Assembly (NCBI RefSeq): GCF_024746815.1
Contig: NZ_CP080525.1
Span: 5,140,501 to 5,204,500 of the forward strand
DNA from: Mesorhizobium sp. AR07
Lineage (GTDB): Bacteria > Pseudomonadota > Alphaproteobacteria > Rhizobiales > Rhizobiaceae
Reading direction: 5' to 3'
DNA length: 64,000 bases
The notes under the pieces are model-generated. The model was given only the letters and a program-made list of their open reading frames with translations. It searched no databases and was not told the origin of the DNA. Shown here piece by piece: positions 17,744 through 26,932 of the stretch (positions are counted from its first letter, which is position 1; each line of letters starts with the position of its first letter). A program made the position numbers and the translations under genes.

Positions 17744-18686
17744 CTCTGCTTCACCTTGTTGAGCGCCTTGACGTAGATGTTGGCGAGGCCGAACACCGCG
17801 ACGAACAGGATGATGGCGAAGGCCGAGGAATAGCCGGTGCGCCAGCTCTCGAAGGCTTGCCGTTTCAGCGTGATCGAGGCGACCTCCGTGGTCGAGCCCG
17901 GCCCGCCGCCGGTGAGCAGATTGACCATGTCGAACATCTTGAAGTTCTCGATGCCGCGAAACAGCACCGCCAGCATGATGAAGGGCAGCGCCATCGGCAG
18001 CGTGATCGACCAGAACTGCCGCCAGTTCGAGGCGCGGTCGACCTCGGCCGCCTCATAGATGTATTCGGGGATCGAGCGCAGGCCGGCGAGGCAGATCAGC
18101 ATCACGTAAGGGGTCCACATCCAGGTGTCGACGATGACGATCGCCCACGGCGCGAGCTGTACGCTGCCCAGCATCTCGAAGGAGGAAGGCGGTACGCCCG
18201 TGAAAAAGGCGACGATGTAGTTGAAGAGGCCGGTCTGAGGTTGGTAGAGGAAGCGCAGAAATTGCCGACCACGGCGGGCGACAGCATCATCGGCACCAGA
18301 ATGATGGTTGTCCAGAAGGCGTGGCCGCGGAACTTCCTGTCGATCAGCCAGGCCAGCGTGAAGCCGATCACCGTCTGCAGCAGGATGGTCCAGAAGACGA
18401 AATGCGCCGTCGTTTGCATGGCGATCCAGACGTCCTGGTCGCCGAGGATGCGCTGGTAGTTGGCAAAGCCGAGGTTCTTCACAACCTCGTTGGACCGGTT
18501 GGCGCGGTAGTTGGTGAACGACAGGTAGATCGCCCAGAACAGCGGGAAGATGTTGATGGCGAGCAGCAGAAGGATGGTCGGCGAGATGAACAGCCACGCC
18601 AGGCCCTTGTCGCTGATGCCGCGGACCTTGCGCGCCAACGGTTCCGGAGTCGCCCGGGCAACGCTGTCCGCGGTCCGATTGAGCAT
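17740..18686 (-). pseudogene. ABC transporter permease (MalF/GlpP-like), frameshifted
   Basis: About 315 residues once one missing base near 18256 is restored. The upstream frame ends SPAVVGNF and the downstream frame resumes with RFLYQPQTGLFNYIVAFF, a typical MalF sequence. Restoring a G gives NFWRFLYQ. The EAA loop YIYEAAEVDRASNWRQFW is intact in the second part. The start is taken at 18686 (MLNRTADSV), where AGGA is correctly spaced. All other importer parts look sound, so an assembly indel is likelier than true loss. Confidence 0.85.
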
Positions 18687-18793
18687 GGTCATTCCTGCTT
18701 CGGTCACGTGATCGTCTCGACGATGGAATTTACTTGAACTGTGTCCCGTGCCAAGGGCGGCACGGGACACTCGGCCGTGGCTCGGGAGGAGCC

Positions 18794-20122
18794 TTACATC
18801 TTGCCGTCGTCCTGGAAGGTCCCAGTCCAGTCTTTCACCAGGCTGTCGAGCGCTTCCTGGGCGGTGCCCTGGTCGGCCACGACGTAGTCATGGACGCGCT
18901 TCTGCATAGCCTGCAGCAGCGTGGCGTAGCTCGGCTCGGCCCAGAAGTCCTTCACCATCTGCATCGATGCGAGGAAGTCGGGAGCGAAGGGCGCGCTGTG
19001 CGGGAAGGACGGGGCTTCCACCACCGCCTTCAGCGCCGAGTAGCCACCGATCTCCCACCACTTCTGCTGAACAGCCGGCTGGGCGAACCACTTGATGTAC
19101 TTCAGCGCGGCGTCCTTATGGTCCGAGTACGAGACCACCGAGATGCCCTGGCCGCCGAGTTGGGTGAAGTGACCCTGCGGGCCGGCAGGGTTGGGGAAGA
19201 ACCCGATCTTGTCGCCACCGACGTTCGGGTCCTTGTACAAGCCAGGGAAGAACGCGAACCAGTTCATTTGCATGGCCACCTGACCTGACTTGAAGGCGTC
19301 AAGCCCCTCCGACATGTAGGCATCGGTCATGCCCGGCGCCGTGCAGCACTTGTAGAGATCCTTGTAGAATTCGAGGCCCTTCACAGCGCCCGCCGAATTG
19401 ACAAACCCCTTCATGTCGTATGGCTTCTTCGGATTCTCGTATTGGAAGCCGTAGTCGTAGAGGACGTTCGTCACGCCCATTGTGATGCCTTCCGAGCCCC
19501 GCTCGGTGAAGATGTAGGCGCCGTAGACCTTCTTGCCGTCAATGTCGCGGCCTTGGAAAAACTTGGCGATGTCCTTGAGCTCGTCATAGGTCTTGGGCGG
19601 CGCCAGATCGCGTCCGTATTTAGCCTTGAATTCGGCTTGCAACTCGGGGCGCGAGAACCAGTCCTTGCGATAGGTCCAGCCGACCGCGTCGGCCATCGCC
19701 GGCAAAGCCCAGTAGTTCGGCGTGTTCTTCGGCCACTCCGAATAGCCCAGGACGGTCGCCGGCACGAAGTCGTCCATGCTGATCTTCTCCTTGTCGAAGA
19801 AGTCGTTCAGCTTGACATAGTGGCCGTTCTCCGCGGCGCCGCCGATCCACTGGCTGTCGCCGATGATCAGGTCGCACAGCTTGCCATGCGAGTTCAGCTC
19901 GTTGAGGAAACGGTCGGCATAGTTGGTCCACGGCACAAACTCGAATTTCATGCCGACGCCGGTCTGCTTGGTGAAGTCCTTGGACAGTTCGACAAGCGCG
20001 TTGGCCGGGTCCCATGCCGCCCAGCACAGCGTCAGGTCCTCGGCTTGCGCCACGCTGGAGAGAGCTGTCGACGCGAACATCGCCGAGGCCAGTCCCAACG
20101 TCAGTTTCAGAGTCGATTTCAT
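18794..20122 (-). CDS. ABC transporter extracellular solute-binding protein (family 1)
   Basis: 442 residues with a signal peptide cut near SSVAQA. The GGGAGGAAGG ribosome site is strong. The mature protein has the two-lobed type-1 fold signatures (CWAAWDPANALVELSKDF, PKTYDELKDIAKFFQ and QVAMQMNWF). It is first in the operon and sets transporter specificity. The GlpV proteins I know of are longer, so despite the glycerol-type permease set the ligand may be another polyol or ketose. The absence of any dehydrogenase in the operon favours a directly phosphorylatable ketose. Confidence 0.88.
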   Translation of the reverse strand: MKSTLKLTLGLASAMFASTALSSVAQAEDLTLCWAAWDPANALVELSKDFTKQTGVGMKFEFVPWTNYADRFLNELNSHGKLCDLIIGDSQWIGGAAENGHYVKLNDFFDKEKISMDDFVPATVLGYSEWPKNTPNYWALPAMADAVGWTYRKDWFSRPELQAEFKAKYGRDLAPPKTYDELKDIAKFFQGRDIDGKKVYGAYIFTERGSEGITMGVTNVLYDYGFQYENPKKPYDMKGFVNSAGAVKGLEFYKDLYKCCTAPGMTDAYMSEGLDAFKSGQVAMQMNWFAFFPGLYKDPNVGGDKIGFFPNPAGPQGHFTQLGGQGISVVSYSDHKDAALKYIKWFAQPAVQQKWWEIGGYSALKAVVEAPSFPHSAPFAPDFLASMQMVKDFWAEPSYATLLQAMQKRVHDYVVADQGTAQEALDSLVKDWTGTFQDDGKM

Positions 20123-20222
20123 GCCTTCCTCCCATTTGCGAAACGCGTCCGGATGACGGTTTCAAGAACCCTCAACCCCTCTCCTCAGGGGCCTAAACAT
20201 GGCGGCGCGGCAGCGCGGCGGA

Positions 20223-20263
20223 TGTTTAGTAATTTGTTTAGTGATGCAATTTTTACTAAACAA
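20223..20263. promoter_or_regulatory. Operator-like direct and inverted TGTTTAGT repeats before the ABC/dha operon
   Basis: TGTTTAGT occurs at 20223-20230 and, as TTGTTTAGT, at 20234-20242. A perfect inverted copy ACTAAACAA lies at 20255-20263. The site is AT-rich against a GC-rich background and ~100 bases upstream of the first operon gene. This looks like a repressor site of the ROK or DeoR kind, but no regulator gene of either type is in the window. Confidence 0.55.
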
Positions 20264-20398
20264 GGCAAGCGAATTCGTTGCTGCGCCGCAACATGCTCAC
20301 GCCGATGTTTGAAAACGTTGGGAAAAGCGCGGATCGCCGGTCGGCTTGTCGAAGCCGTGCAGGCCGAGTCCGGCCGGACCTGAAGGTCGTCTCGGCTC

Positions 20399-21087
20399 TC
20401 AGTCGACCGTTCGGGTGCTGACCGTCACCGGCCGGATCGCCGGCGCCGGCGGCAGCAGGGCGCGGATGTCGGCGAAGGGGAACGTCGGCTCGAAGCGGAA
20501 AGCCTCGGCCAAGGAACCTTGCGCGCGTTGCACTGGCCTGAACGAAAGAGGTTCTGCGTCCGCGCGCCATCGACGAAGCGATCGGGATCCTGCGACTGAT
20601 GCATGCGGATCGCCTTGGCCTTGATGTCGGCATGCGCGGACACATCGACATAATGCGTCGGCGAGAAACCGGTGCCGCCGAGCGTGTCGGCATGCAGCAC
20701 CGGAACAGTGAACGAGGCCGCGATCCGCACGCCATCCGACAGTGCGCGATGGTCGCCGTGGTAGTCATTCGGTGCATGCGTGATCGCAAGGTCCGGCCCG
20801 ATCTCGCCGATCAGCGCCTTCAGGGCCGCGATCAGCGCGGCGTCGGCCACCAGTGCGCCATCGGGGAAGTCGAGAAAGCGTGGCGCGGCGCCAAGCAGGG
20901 CTGCCGCCTGGATTGCCTCCTCGCGGCGCGCCCGGGCAAGCGAGCCGGGATCGCCCTTGCCGCCCTTGGCCCCATCCGTGGCGATTGCAAAAGTAAGCTC
21001 TGCGCCTTGCGCGGCATAGGCGGCCATCGTACCGAACATGAAGATCTCGATGTCGTCCGGATGCGCACCGAGCGCCAAGATTTTCAA
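20399..21087 (-). pseudogene. PIG-L family deacetylase, frameshifted near C-terminus
   Basis: About 229 residues if one missing base near 20520 is restored. The zinc-site signature GAHPDDIEIFMFG is at residues 7-19 and the second zinc ligand region THAPNDYHGDHRA at ~130. Members remove acetyl groups from N-acetylated sugars. After QCNAR the frame breaks. The continuation GSLAEAFRFEPTFPFADIR and a stop at 20399 lie one frame over. The catalytic part is intact in either case. It is 28 bases from the divergent EamA gene and separate from the ABC operon. Confidence 0.75.
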
Positions 21088-21115
21088 AGCTACTCTCTCC
21101 CCGGAATGGAAAAAC

Positions 21116-22006
21116 GTGACGAACGGAATCCTGCTCGCTTTGATCGCCTACGCAAGCTATTCGGGCAGCGATGCCGTTGTCAAAAGCCTCGGCGGTCAGT
21201 TCACGGTCTTCGAGATCGGGTTCTTCACGACGCTGTTTGCCGGCTGTTTTCTTTTCTTCACGCGGCCGGCCGACGAGCGCTGGCGTGATTTCTGGCGCAC
21301 CAAAAGGCCCTGGGCGGTGCAGGCGCGTGCCTGGGCCGGCATCGCTTCCGGCGTGCTCAGCGTCTATGCGTTCACCACCATTCCGCTGGCGGAGGTCTAT
21401 GCGCTGGTCTTTCTGGCGCCGCTCTGCGTCACCATCCTCTCCACGGTGATCCTCAAGGAGAAGGTTGGCCCCTGGCGATGGCTGGCGGTTGTCGCTGGCT
21501 TTGCCGGTGTCATGCTGGTGGTGCGGCCGGGGTTTCGCGAGTTGCATCTCGGCCATCTAGCCGCCTTCGCCATCGCCTTCCTCGCCGCCGCCAGCGTCAT
21601 CCTGATGCGCTCGCTGGCGCAGCAGGAAAAGCGCACGACCATGTTGGGCGTGCTGGTCGGCTATGGCCTGCTTTTCAATGGCGTTGGGGCCGCCGCCACC
21701 TCATTCTCGCTGCCGGACGGCAAGCAACTGGTGTGGCTGGTGCTGGCCGGTGCCTTCACCGCTTGCGGGCAATTGCTGCAGCTTCTGGCGGTCAAGCACG
21801 CGCCCGCCAACCGGATCGCGCCGACGCATTATTCGCAGATCGTCTGGGCGGTCATCCTCGGCGCGCTGTTTTTTAGGGAATACCCGGATTGGCTGTCGCT
21901 TGTCGGCCTCGCTGTCGTCGGCGGTTCCGGCCTGCTGACCATGGTGCGCGAGGAAGCGCGGCTCGGCACCGTGCGCTGGAACCCGTTTTCCCGCACCCGG
22001 CTTTGA
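21116..22006 (+). CDS. EamA/DMT-family membrane exporter
   Basis: 296 residues from a GTG at 21116; upstream in-frame ATGs would overlap PIG-L coding sequence. Ten hydrophobic segments are arranged as two EamA repeats. Typical positions include IPLAEVYALVFLAPL, ending repeat 1, and THYSQIVWAVILGALFF in repeat 2. Members export amino acids or metabolites. Substrate cannot be inferred. hrpB starts 47 bases later on the same strand. Confidence 0.85.
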   Translation: MTNGILLALIAYASYSGSDAVVKSLGGQFTVFEIGFFTTLFAGCFLFFTRPADERWRDFWRTKRPWAVQARAWAGIASGVLSVYAFTTIPLAEVYALVFLAPLCVTILSTVILKEKVGPWRWLAVVAGFAGVMLVVRPGFRELHLGHLAAFAIAFLAAASVILMRSLAQQEKRTTMLGVLVGYGLLFNGVGAAATSFSLPDGKQLVWLVLAGAFTACGQLLQLLAVKHAPANRIAPTHYSQIVWAVILGALFFREYPDWLSLVGLAVVGGSGLLTMVREEARLGTVRWNPFSRTRL

Positions 22007-22053
22007 GCCCATGCCGGTTGCACGGCGACCGCGACCGCTGATATGCGGACGCG

Positions 22054-24564
22054 ATGACGACAAAACCCTTGCCGGAGCTTCCCGTATCCGCCGTGCTGCC
22101 GGCGCTGAGTGAAGCGCTCGGCCGTGGCAACAGCGCCGTGCTGGTGGCGCCGCCCGGCGCCGGCAAGACGACCCTGGTGCCGCTGGCGCTGCTCGACGCG
22201 CCTTGGCTGGGTGCCGGCAAGATCGTCCTGCTCGAACCGCGCCGGCTCGCCGCCCGCGCCGCCGCCCGCCGCATGGCCGAATTGCTCGGCGAGGAGCCCG
22301 GCGCCACCGTCGGCTATGCCATGCGCATGGAGAACCGCACTTCGGCAAAGACCAGGATATTGGTCGTCACCGAAGGTGTGCTGGCGCGCATGATCCTCGA
22401 CAATCCCGAACTGCCCGGCGTCTCCGCGGTGATCTTCGACGAATTCCACGAGCGTTCGCTCGACGGCGACTTCGGTCTGGCACTTGCACTCGATGTTCAG
22501 GGCGCGCTGCGGCCGGACCTGCGCGTACTGGTGATGTCGGCGACGCTCGACGGCGCGCGTGTCGCCAAACTGCTGTCGGGCGCGCCGGTGATCGAGAGCG
22601 AGGGCCGCGCCTTCCCCGTTGACATCCGCTATGACGAGCGGTCGGCCGGTATTGTCGTCGAGGACGCCATGGCCAAGGCGATCCGTTCCGCGCTTGCCGA
22701 CGAAAGCGGCAGCGTGCTGGCCTTCCTACCCGGCCAGCGCGAGATCGAGCGCACCGCCGAGCGGCTGGCCGGCAAGGTCGGCGCCGACACCGACCTCGTG
22801 CCGCTTTACGGCATGCTTGACGGCAAGGCGCAGGACGCGGCGATCAAGCCGGCGCCGGCAGGCCGCCGCAAGGTGGTGCTGGCGACCTCGATCGCCGAGA
22901 CCTCGATCACCATCGATGGCGTGCGCGTCGTCATCGATTCCGGCCTGTCGCGCTTGCCGCGCTACGAGCCGGCCAGCGGCCTGACGCGGCTGGAAACCGT
23001 GCGCGTCAGCAAGGCCTCGGCCGACCAGCGCGCCGGCCGTGCCGGGCGCACACAAGCTGGCGTTGCCATCCGGCTGTGGCGCGCCGAGCAGACGGCGGCA
23101 CTCCCCGCCTTCACACCGCCGGAAATCCTCGAAGCCGATCTGTCCGGCCTGCTGCTCGACTGTGCCGCCTTCGGCGTCGCCGATCCGACAAGCCTCGCCT
23201 TTCTCGATCCGCCGCCAGCGCCTGCACTCAACGAGGCAAGGGCGCTGCTGCGCGCATTGGATGCCATCGACGAGGCAGGGCGCCTGACGGAGGCGGGCAT
23301 GGCGATGCGCAAGCTCGCTCTGCCCGTGCGGCTGGCGCATATGGTCGCCGAGGCCGCCAGGAGCGGCCATGCCGACGCGGCGGCCATGCTGGCCGTGCTG
23401 CTGACCGAACGTGGTCTTGGCGGTGACGGCGCCGACCTGGAGCGAAGGCTGATGCGGTTTCGCTCCGAGCGGTCGCCGCGAGCGACGGCCGCGCGGCAGC
23501 TGGCTGAGCGATTGGCGAGGCAGGCTTCACCCCCACCCCGTCTCTCTCGCCTTGCTGCGCAAGGCGCGCTCGCCGACCCTCCCCACAAGGGGGAGGGTGT
23601 CAGCGCCGGCCCCTTCCTCGTCCACGCCTGGCCGGACCGCGTCGCCAAGGCGCGCGGCGAGCGCGGCCGCTTCGTGCTGGCCAACGGCTCGGGCGCCATG
23701 CTCGATGCGGCCGATCCGCTGGCGGGCGAACCCTGGCTGGTCGTCGCCGACCTGCAGGGCAAGGCGCAGAATGCGCGCATCACGGCGGCGGCGGCAATTG
23801 GCGAGGACGATGTCCGCGCAGCCCTTGCCGACAGGATCGAAACACGCAGGCAGGCGAGCTTCGACCGGGACAAGCGGGCCGTGCGCGTGCGCGAAGCCGT
23901 TCGCCTCGGCGCCATCACGCTGTCCGAACGCATGCTGCCGCCGCCAACCGGCACCGATGCCGATCGCGCCATCCTCGATGCGGTGCGCGAGCATGGGCTG
24001 TCGCTGCTGACCTGGAGCAAGGAGGCGCAAACGCTGCGCCAGCGGCTCTCCTGGCTGCATCGCGGTCTTGGCGCGCCGTGGCCCGATTTGGCGGATGCCG
24101 CACTTTTGGAGCGCCTCGACGACTGGCTGCTGCCGTTCCTGTCCGGCGCGGCATCCTTTGCCGCCATCGATCCGGGCGTTGTCCCGGCCGGCCTGGCGAC
24201 GCTTGTTCCGCACGACTTGCAGCGCCGGATCGACGCGCTGGCGCCGACCCATTTCGACGCCCCGTCGGGCAGCCATGTGCCGATCCGTTATGACGGCGAA
24301 TGGCCGGTGCTGGCGGTTCGTGTGCAGGAGCTGTTCGGCCTCGACCGCCATCCTTCGATCGCCAATGGCACGGTGCCGCTGACGCTCGAACTCCTGTCGC
24401 CGGCGCACCGGCCGATCCAGACGACGCGCGACCTGCCCGGCTTCTGGCGCGGCTCCTGGGCCGATGTGCGCGCCGACATGCGCGGCCGCTATCCCAAGCA
24501 CGTCTGGCCGGAAAATCCGCTGCTCGCCGCCGCCACCGCCCGCGCCAAGCCGCACGGGACGTAG
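22054..24564 (+). CDS. hrpB: ATP-dependent helicase HrpB (DEAH-box)
   Basis: 836 residues, family-typical length. Walker A APPGAGKTT is at residues 32-40 and the DExH box is IFDEFHERS (~residue 129). Motif III is VMSATLDG, motif V region TSIAETSITIDG and motif VI QRAGRAGRTQ, followed by HA2 and the HrpB C-terminal domain. The role in bacteria is not well defined; an RNA-dependent ATPase or helicase is expected. Oddly, residues ~492-515 are encoded by a piece of palindromic repeat (23528-23599) that reads in frame between the HA2 and C-terminal parts. actS follows on the same strand. Confidence 0.93.
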   Translation: MTTKPLPELPVSAVLPALSEALGRGNSAVLVAPPGAGKTTLVPLALLDAPWLGAGKIVLLEPRRLAARAAARRMAELLGEEPGATVGYAMRMENRTSAKTRILVVTEGVLARMILDNPELPGVSAVIFDEFHERSLDGDFGLALALDVQGALRPDLRVLVMSATLDGARVAKLLSGAPVIESEGRAFPVDIRYDERSAGIVVEDAMAKAIRSALADESGSVLAFLPGQREIERTAERLAGKVGADTDLVPLYGMLDGKAQDAAIKPAPAGRRKVVLATSIAETSITIDGVRVVIDSGLSRLPRYEPASGLTRLETVRVSKASADQRAGRAGRTQAGVAIRLWRAEQTAALPAFTPPEILEADLSGLLLDCAAFGVADPTSLAFLDPPPAPALNEARALLRALDAIDEAGRLTEAGMAMRKLALPVRLAHMVAEAARSGHADAAAMLAVLLTERGLGGDGADLERRLMRFRSERSPRATAARQLAERLARQASPPPRLSRLAAQGALADPPHKGEGVSAGPFLVHAWPDRVAKARGERGRFVLANGSGAMLDAADPLAGEPWLVVADLQGKAQNARITAAAAIGEDDVRAALADRIETRRQASFDRDKRAVRVREAVRLGAITLSERMLPPPTGTDADRAILDAVREHGLSLLTWSKEAQTLRQRLSWLHRGLGAPWPDLADAALLERLDDWLLPFLSGAASFAAIDPGVVPAGLATLVPHDLQRRIDALAPTHFDAPSGSHVPIRYDGEWPVLAVRVQELFGLDRHPSIANGTVPLTLELLSPAHRPIQTTRDLPGFWRGSWADVRADMRGRYPKHVWPENPLLAAATARAKPHGT
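23528..23599 (+). repeat. Family-1 palindromic repeat fragment exapted inside hrpB
   Basis: Seventy-two bases running CACCCCCACCCCGTC ... CTCCCCACAAGGGGGAGGG resemble the intergenic family-1 repeat (3992-4173). They add 24 codons (SPPPRLSRLAAQGALADPPH and following residues) without breaking the frame. The peptide is Pro/Ala-rich and low in complexity, unlike the flanking protein. Confidence 0.75.
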
Positions 24565-24693
24565 TTCTCGACGCAGCAGTTTTGACGAATCGCGTGCGTG
24601 ACGGACTGCATGCCTTGGCGACAGGCGCAAACGCCCATCAATCCCTGTGCCGCGATACTAGCGCTTCCCGTCCCACGGCTGTAATTCTTGGCC

Positions 24694-26019
24694 ATGATCA
24701 ACGTTTTGCGTTCGCCCGATTTCCAGCAGAGCCAGCGACTGCGCCTCAACACGCTGATCCGGCTGCGCTGGCTTGCCATCGTCGGTCAGAGCCTGACGGT
24801 GCTCGTGGTCGCCTATGGCCTGAAATTCCCACTGCCGGTCAGCCTGTGCTTCGCGCTGATCGCCTGTTCGGCCTGGATGAACCTGTTCCTCGCTTTCCGG
24901 TTTCCGGCGGCCCACCGGCTCACCCCGCTCGCGGCCTTCGGCATCCTCATCTTCGACAGCCTGCAACTCGCCGGCCTGCTCTACATGACCGGCGGCCTCA
25001 CCAACCCGTTCTCGCTGCTGATGACCGTGCCTGTCGTCATTTCGGCGACATCGCTGCCCTTGCGCCTGACCGCGGTCCTCGGCGGGCTGGTGATGACGGC
25101 GGCGACCCTGCTGGTCTTTGTCCATCTGCCATTGCCCTGGCATGAAGACGCGCCGCTGGCGATGCCTTTCATCTATGTCGCCGGCATTTGGATGGCGGTG
25201 CTCTCGTCGATCGCCTTCACCGCCATGTACGCCTTCCGGGTGGCCGCGGAAGCGCGGCTTCTGGCCAACGCACTTGCCGCCACCGAGCTGGTGCTGCAGC
25301 GCGAGCAGCACCTTTCGGCGCTCGACGGGCTGGCGGCGGCGGCGGCGCATGAGCTTGGCACACCGCTCGCCACCATCGCGCTTGTCGCCAAGGAGATGGA
25401 AAAGGCGCTCGGCAACGATCCGAAATACGGGGAAGACGTGAAGCTGCTTCGCTCGCAGAGCGAGCGCTGCCGTGAAATCCTCAAGCGCCTGACCAGCCTG
25501 TCGTCCGAGGGCGAGGCGCATCTCTCCCGGCTGCCGCTGACCTCGCTGGTCGAGGAGGTCACCGCCCCGCATCGCGACTTCGGCATCTCGATCAAGCTTC
25601 GGCCTGGCGAACGCATCGGGCCCGAGCCGGTCGGGCGCCGCAATCCGGGCGTCATCTACGGTCTCGGCAATCTGGTTGAGAACGCCGTCGATTTCGCCCG
25701 CAAGAGCGTCACCGTGCGCTGGAGCTGGGACGAGGCCACCATCACCTTCTCGATCATCGATGACGGGCCGGGGTTTCCCGCCGAGATCATCGACCGCATC
25801 GGCGAGCCCTATATGTCGACGCGCCAGGGCAATGAAGCCGGCGGCGGCCTGGGGCTCGGTCTGTTCATTGCCAAGACGCTGCTCGAACGTTCGGGCGCTA
25901 CGCTCGATTTCCGCAATTCGAGCGGCCTGGGCGAGGGCGCCGTGGTACAGATATCATGGCCGCGCGGGGTGTTCCTCAATCCGGAAGTCACGTCGGCCAG
26001 CATGTTCGACACCGCCTGA
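24694..26019 (+). CDS. actS: Redox-sensing sensor histidine kinase ActS (RegB/PrrB family)
   Basis: 441 residues with six membrane segments in the first ~180. The quinone-sensing heptapeptide GGLTNPF is at ~residue 100. The phosphorylated histidine is in AAAAHELGTPLATI (~219). The redox-active cysteine of RegB is kept in SERCREILKRL (~259). The ATPase has NLVENAVDFA, DDGPGF and GGGLGLGLFIAKTLLE. It phosphorylates ActR, encoded 85 bases downstream. A TTG six bases upstream is an alternative start. The pair controls respiration, carbon and nitrogen functions and, in rhizobia, acid tolerance. Confidence 0.93.
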   Translation: MINVLRSPDFQQSQRLRLNTLIRLRWLAIVGQSLTVLVVAYGLKFPLPVSLCFALIACSAWMNLFLAFRFPAAHRLTPLAAFGILIFDSLQLAGLLYMTGGLTNPFSLLMTVPVVISATSLPLRLTAVLGGLVMTAATLLVFVHLPLPWHEDAPLAMPFIYVAGIWMAVLSSIAFTAMYAFRVAAEARLLANALAATELVLQREQHLSALDGLAAAAAHELGTPLATIALVAKEMEKALGNDPKYGEDVKLLRSQSERCREILKRLTSLSSEGEAHLSRLPLTSLVEEVTAPHRDFGISIKLRPGERIGPEPVGRRNPGVIYGLGNLVENAVDFARKSVTVRWSWDEATITFSIIDDGPGFPAEIIDRIGEPYMSTRQGNEAGGGLGLGLFIAKTLLERSGATLDFRNSSGLGEGAVVQISWPRGVFLNPEVTSASMFDTA

Positions 26020-26104
26020 GCGCCTTGAGGGGGCTCTAAAAATTGGACAATGAGGCTCAGGAACTATATCTGCGTAAAATTAAGGCAGCAGGAATTTTGA
26101 GACT

Positions 26105-26668
26105 ATGACAGGCGACGAAAATATTGGCCCAATGGTTGAAGGCGAGGACACCTCGCTGCTCATCGTCGATGACGACAAGCCGTTCCTCACGCGTCTGGCC
26201 CGCGCCATGGAAACCAGGGGCTTCGTGGTCGAGACGGCCGAGAGCGTCGAGGAGGCGGTTGCCAAGGCGCGCGCCAATCCGCCCGCCTACGCCGTGGTCG
26301 ACATGCGGCTCGGCGACGGCAACGGCCTCGACGTGGTCGCCGCGATCCGCGAGAAGCGCGACGATTCCCGCACCATCATCCTGACGGGCTACGGCAACAT
26401 CGCCACCGCGGTGACGGCGGTGAAGCTCGGCGCCGTCGATTACCTCTCCAAGCCGGCCGACGCCGACGATGTCTTCGCCGCACTCACCCGCACCGCCGGC
26501 GAGCGCGCTGCACCCCCGGAAAACCCGATGTCGGCCGACCGTGTCCGCTGGGAGCATATCCAGCGCGTCTATGAAATGTGCGAGCGCAATGTCTCCGAGA
26601 CGGCGCGCCGCCTCAACATGCATCGCCGCACCTTGCAGCGGATATTGGCCAAGCGCGCGCCGCGCTGA
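26105..26668 (+). CDS. actR: Response regulator ActR (RegA/PrrA family)
   Basis: 187 residues. The receiver domain has the acidic pocket IVDDDKPF, the phosphorylated aspartate D66 in VVDMRLGDGNG, and the conserved K in YLSKPAD. The C-terminus is a Fis-type helix-turn-helix (NVSETARRLNMHRRTLQRIL), which is nearly invariant in this family. A short proline linker joins the two. It is the cognate partner of the upstream kinase. Confidence 0.93.
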   Translation: MTGDENIGPMVEGEDTSLLIVDDDKPFLTRLARAMETRGFVVETAESVEEAVAKARANPPAYAVVDMRLGDGNGLDVVAAIREKRDDSRTIILTGYGNIATAVTAVKLGAVDYLSKPADADDVFAALTRTAGERAAPPENPMSADRVRWEHIQRVYEMCERNVSETARRLNMHRRTLQRILAKRAPR

Positions 26669-26711
26669 GATCGCTTGAGGCACGGGCAATCGCTTTCATA
26701 TCAATGATGAA

Positions 26712-26920
26712 AGCTTCCAACGCGGGGACCACCAATTTGTCGATGACAGCGCCGCCCCTCATCGCCCTGCCGGGCACTTCTCCCCGTATAGGGACGGGGA
26801 GACGGAGGCCGTCCGCAACCTCGGCACCCTTCTTGCGACGCTGACAGTTGGCGAAACCGTCGATGACAGCGTCCCTCTCCCCGTCACTATACGGGGAGAG
26901 GATGCCGGCAGGCAGGTGAG
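26712..26920. repeat. Palindromic intergenic repeat family 2, copy A (left part, interrupted by IS110)
   Basis: It contains the mirrored arms TCTCCCCGTATAGGGACGGG and CTCTCCCCGTCACTATACGG around a spacer. It ends ATGCCGGCAGGCAGGTGAG at the IS110 junction and resumes with GGGCGGAGCCAGCGCTCGG at 28069. The empty copy at 63329-63589 shows the uninterrupted form. Confidence 0.85.
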
Positions 26921-26932
26921 CAACTGTGTTTG

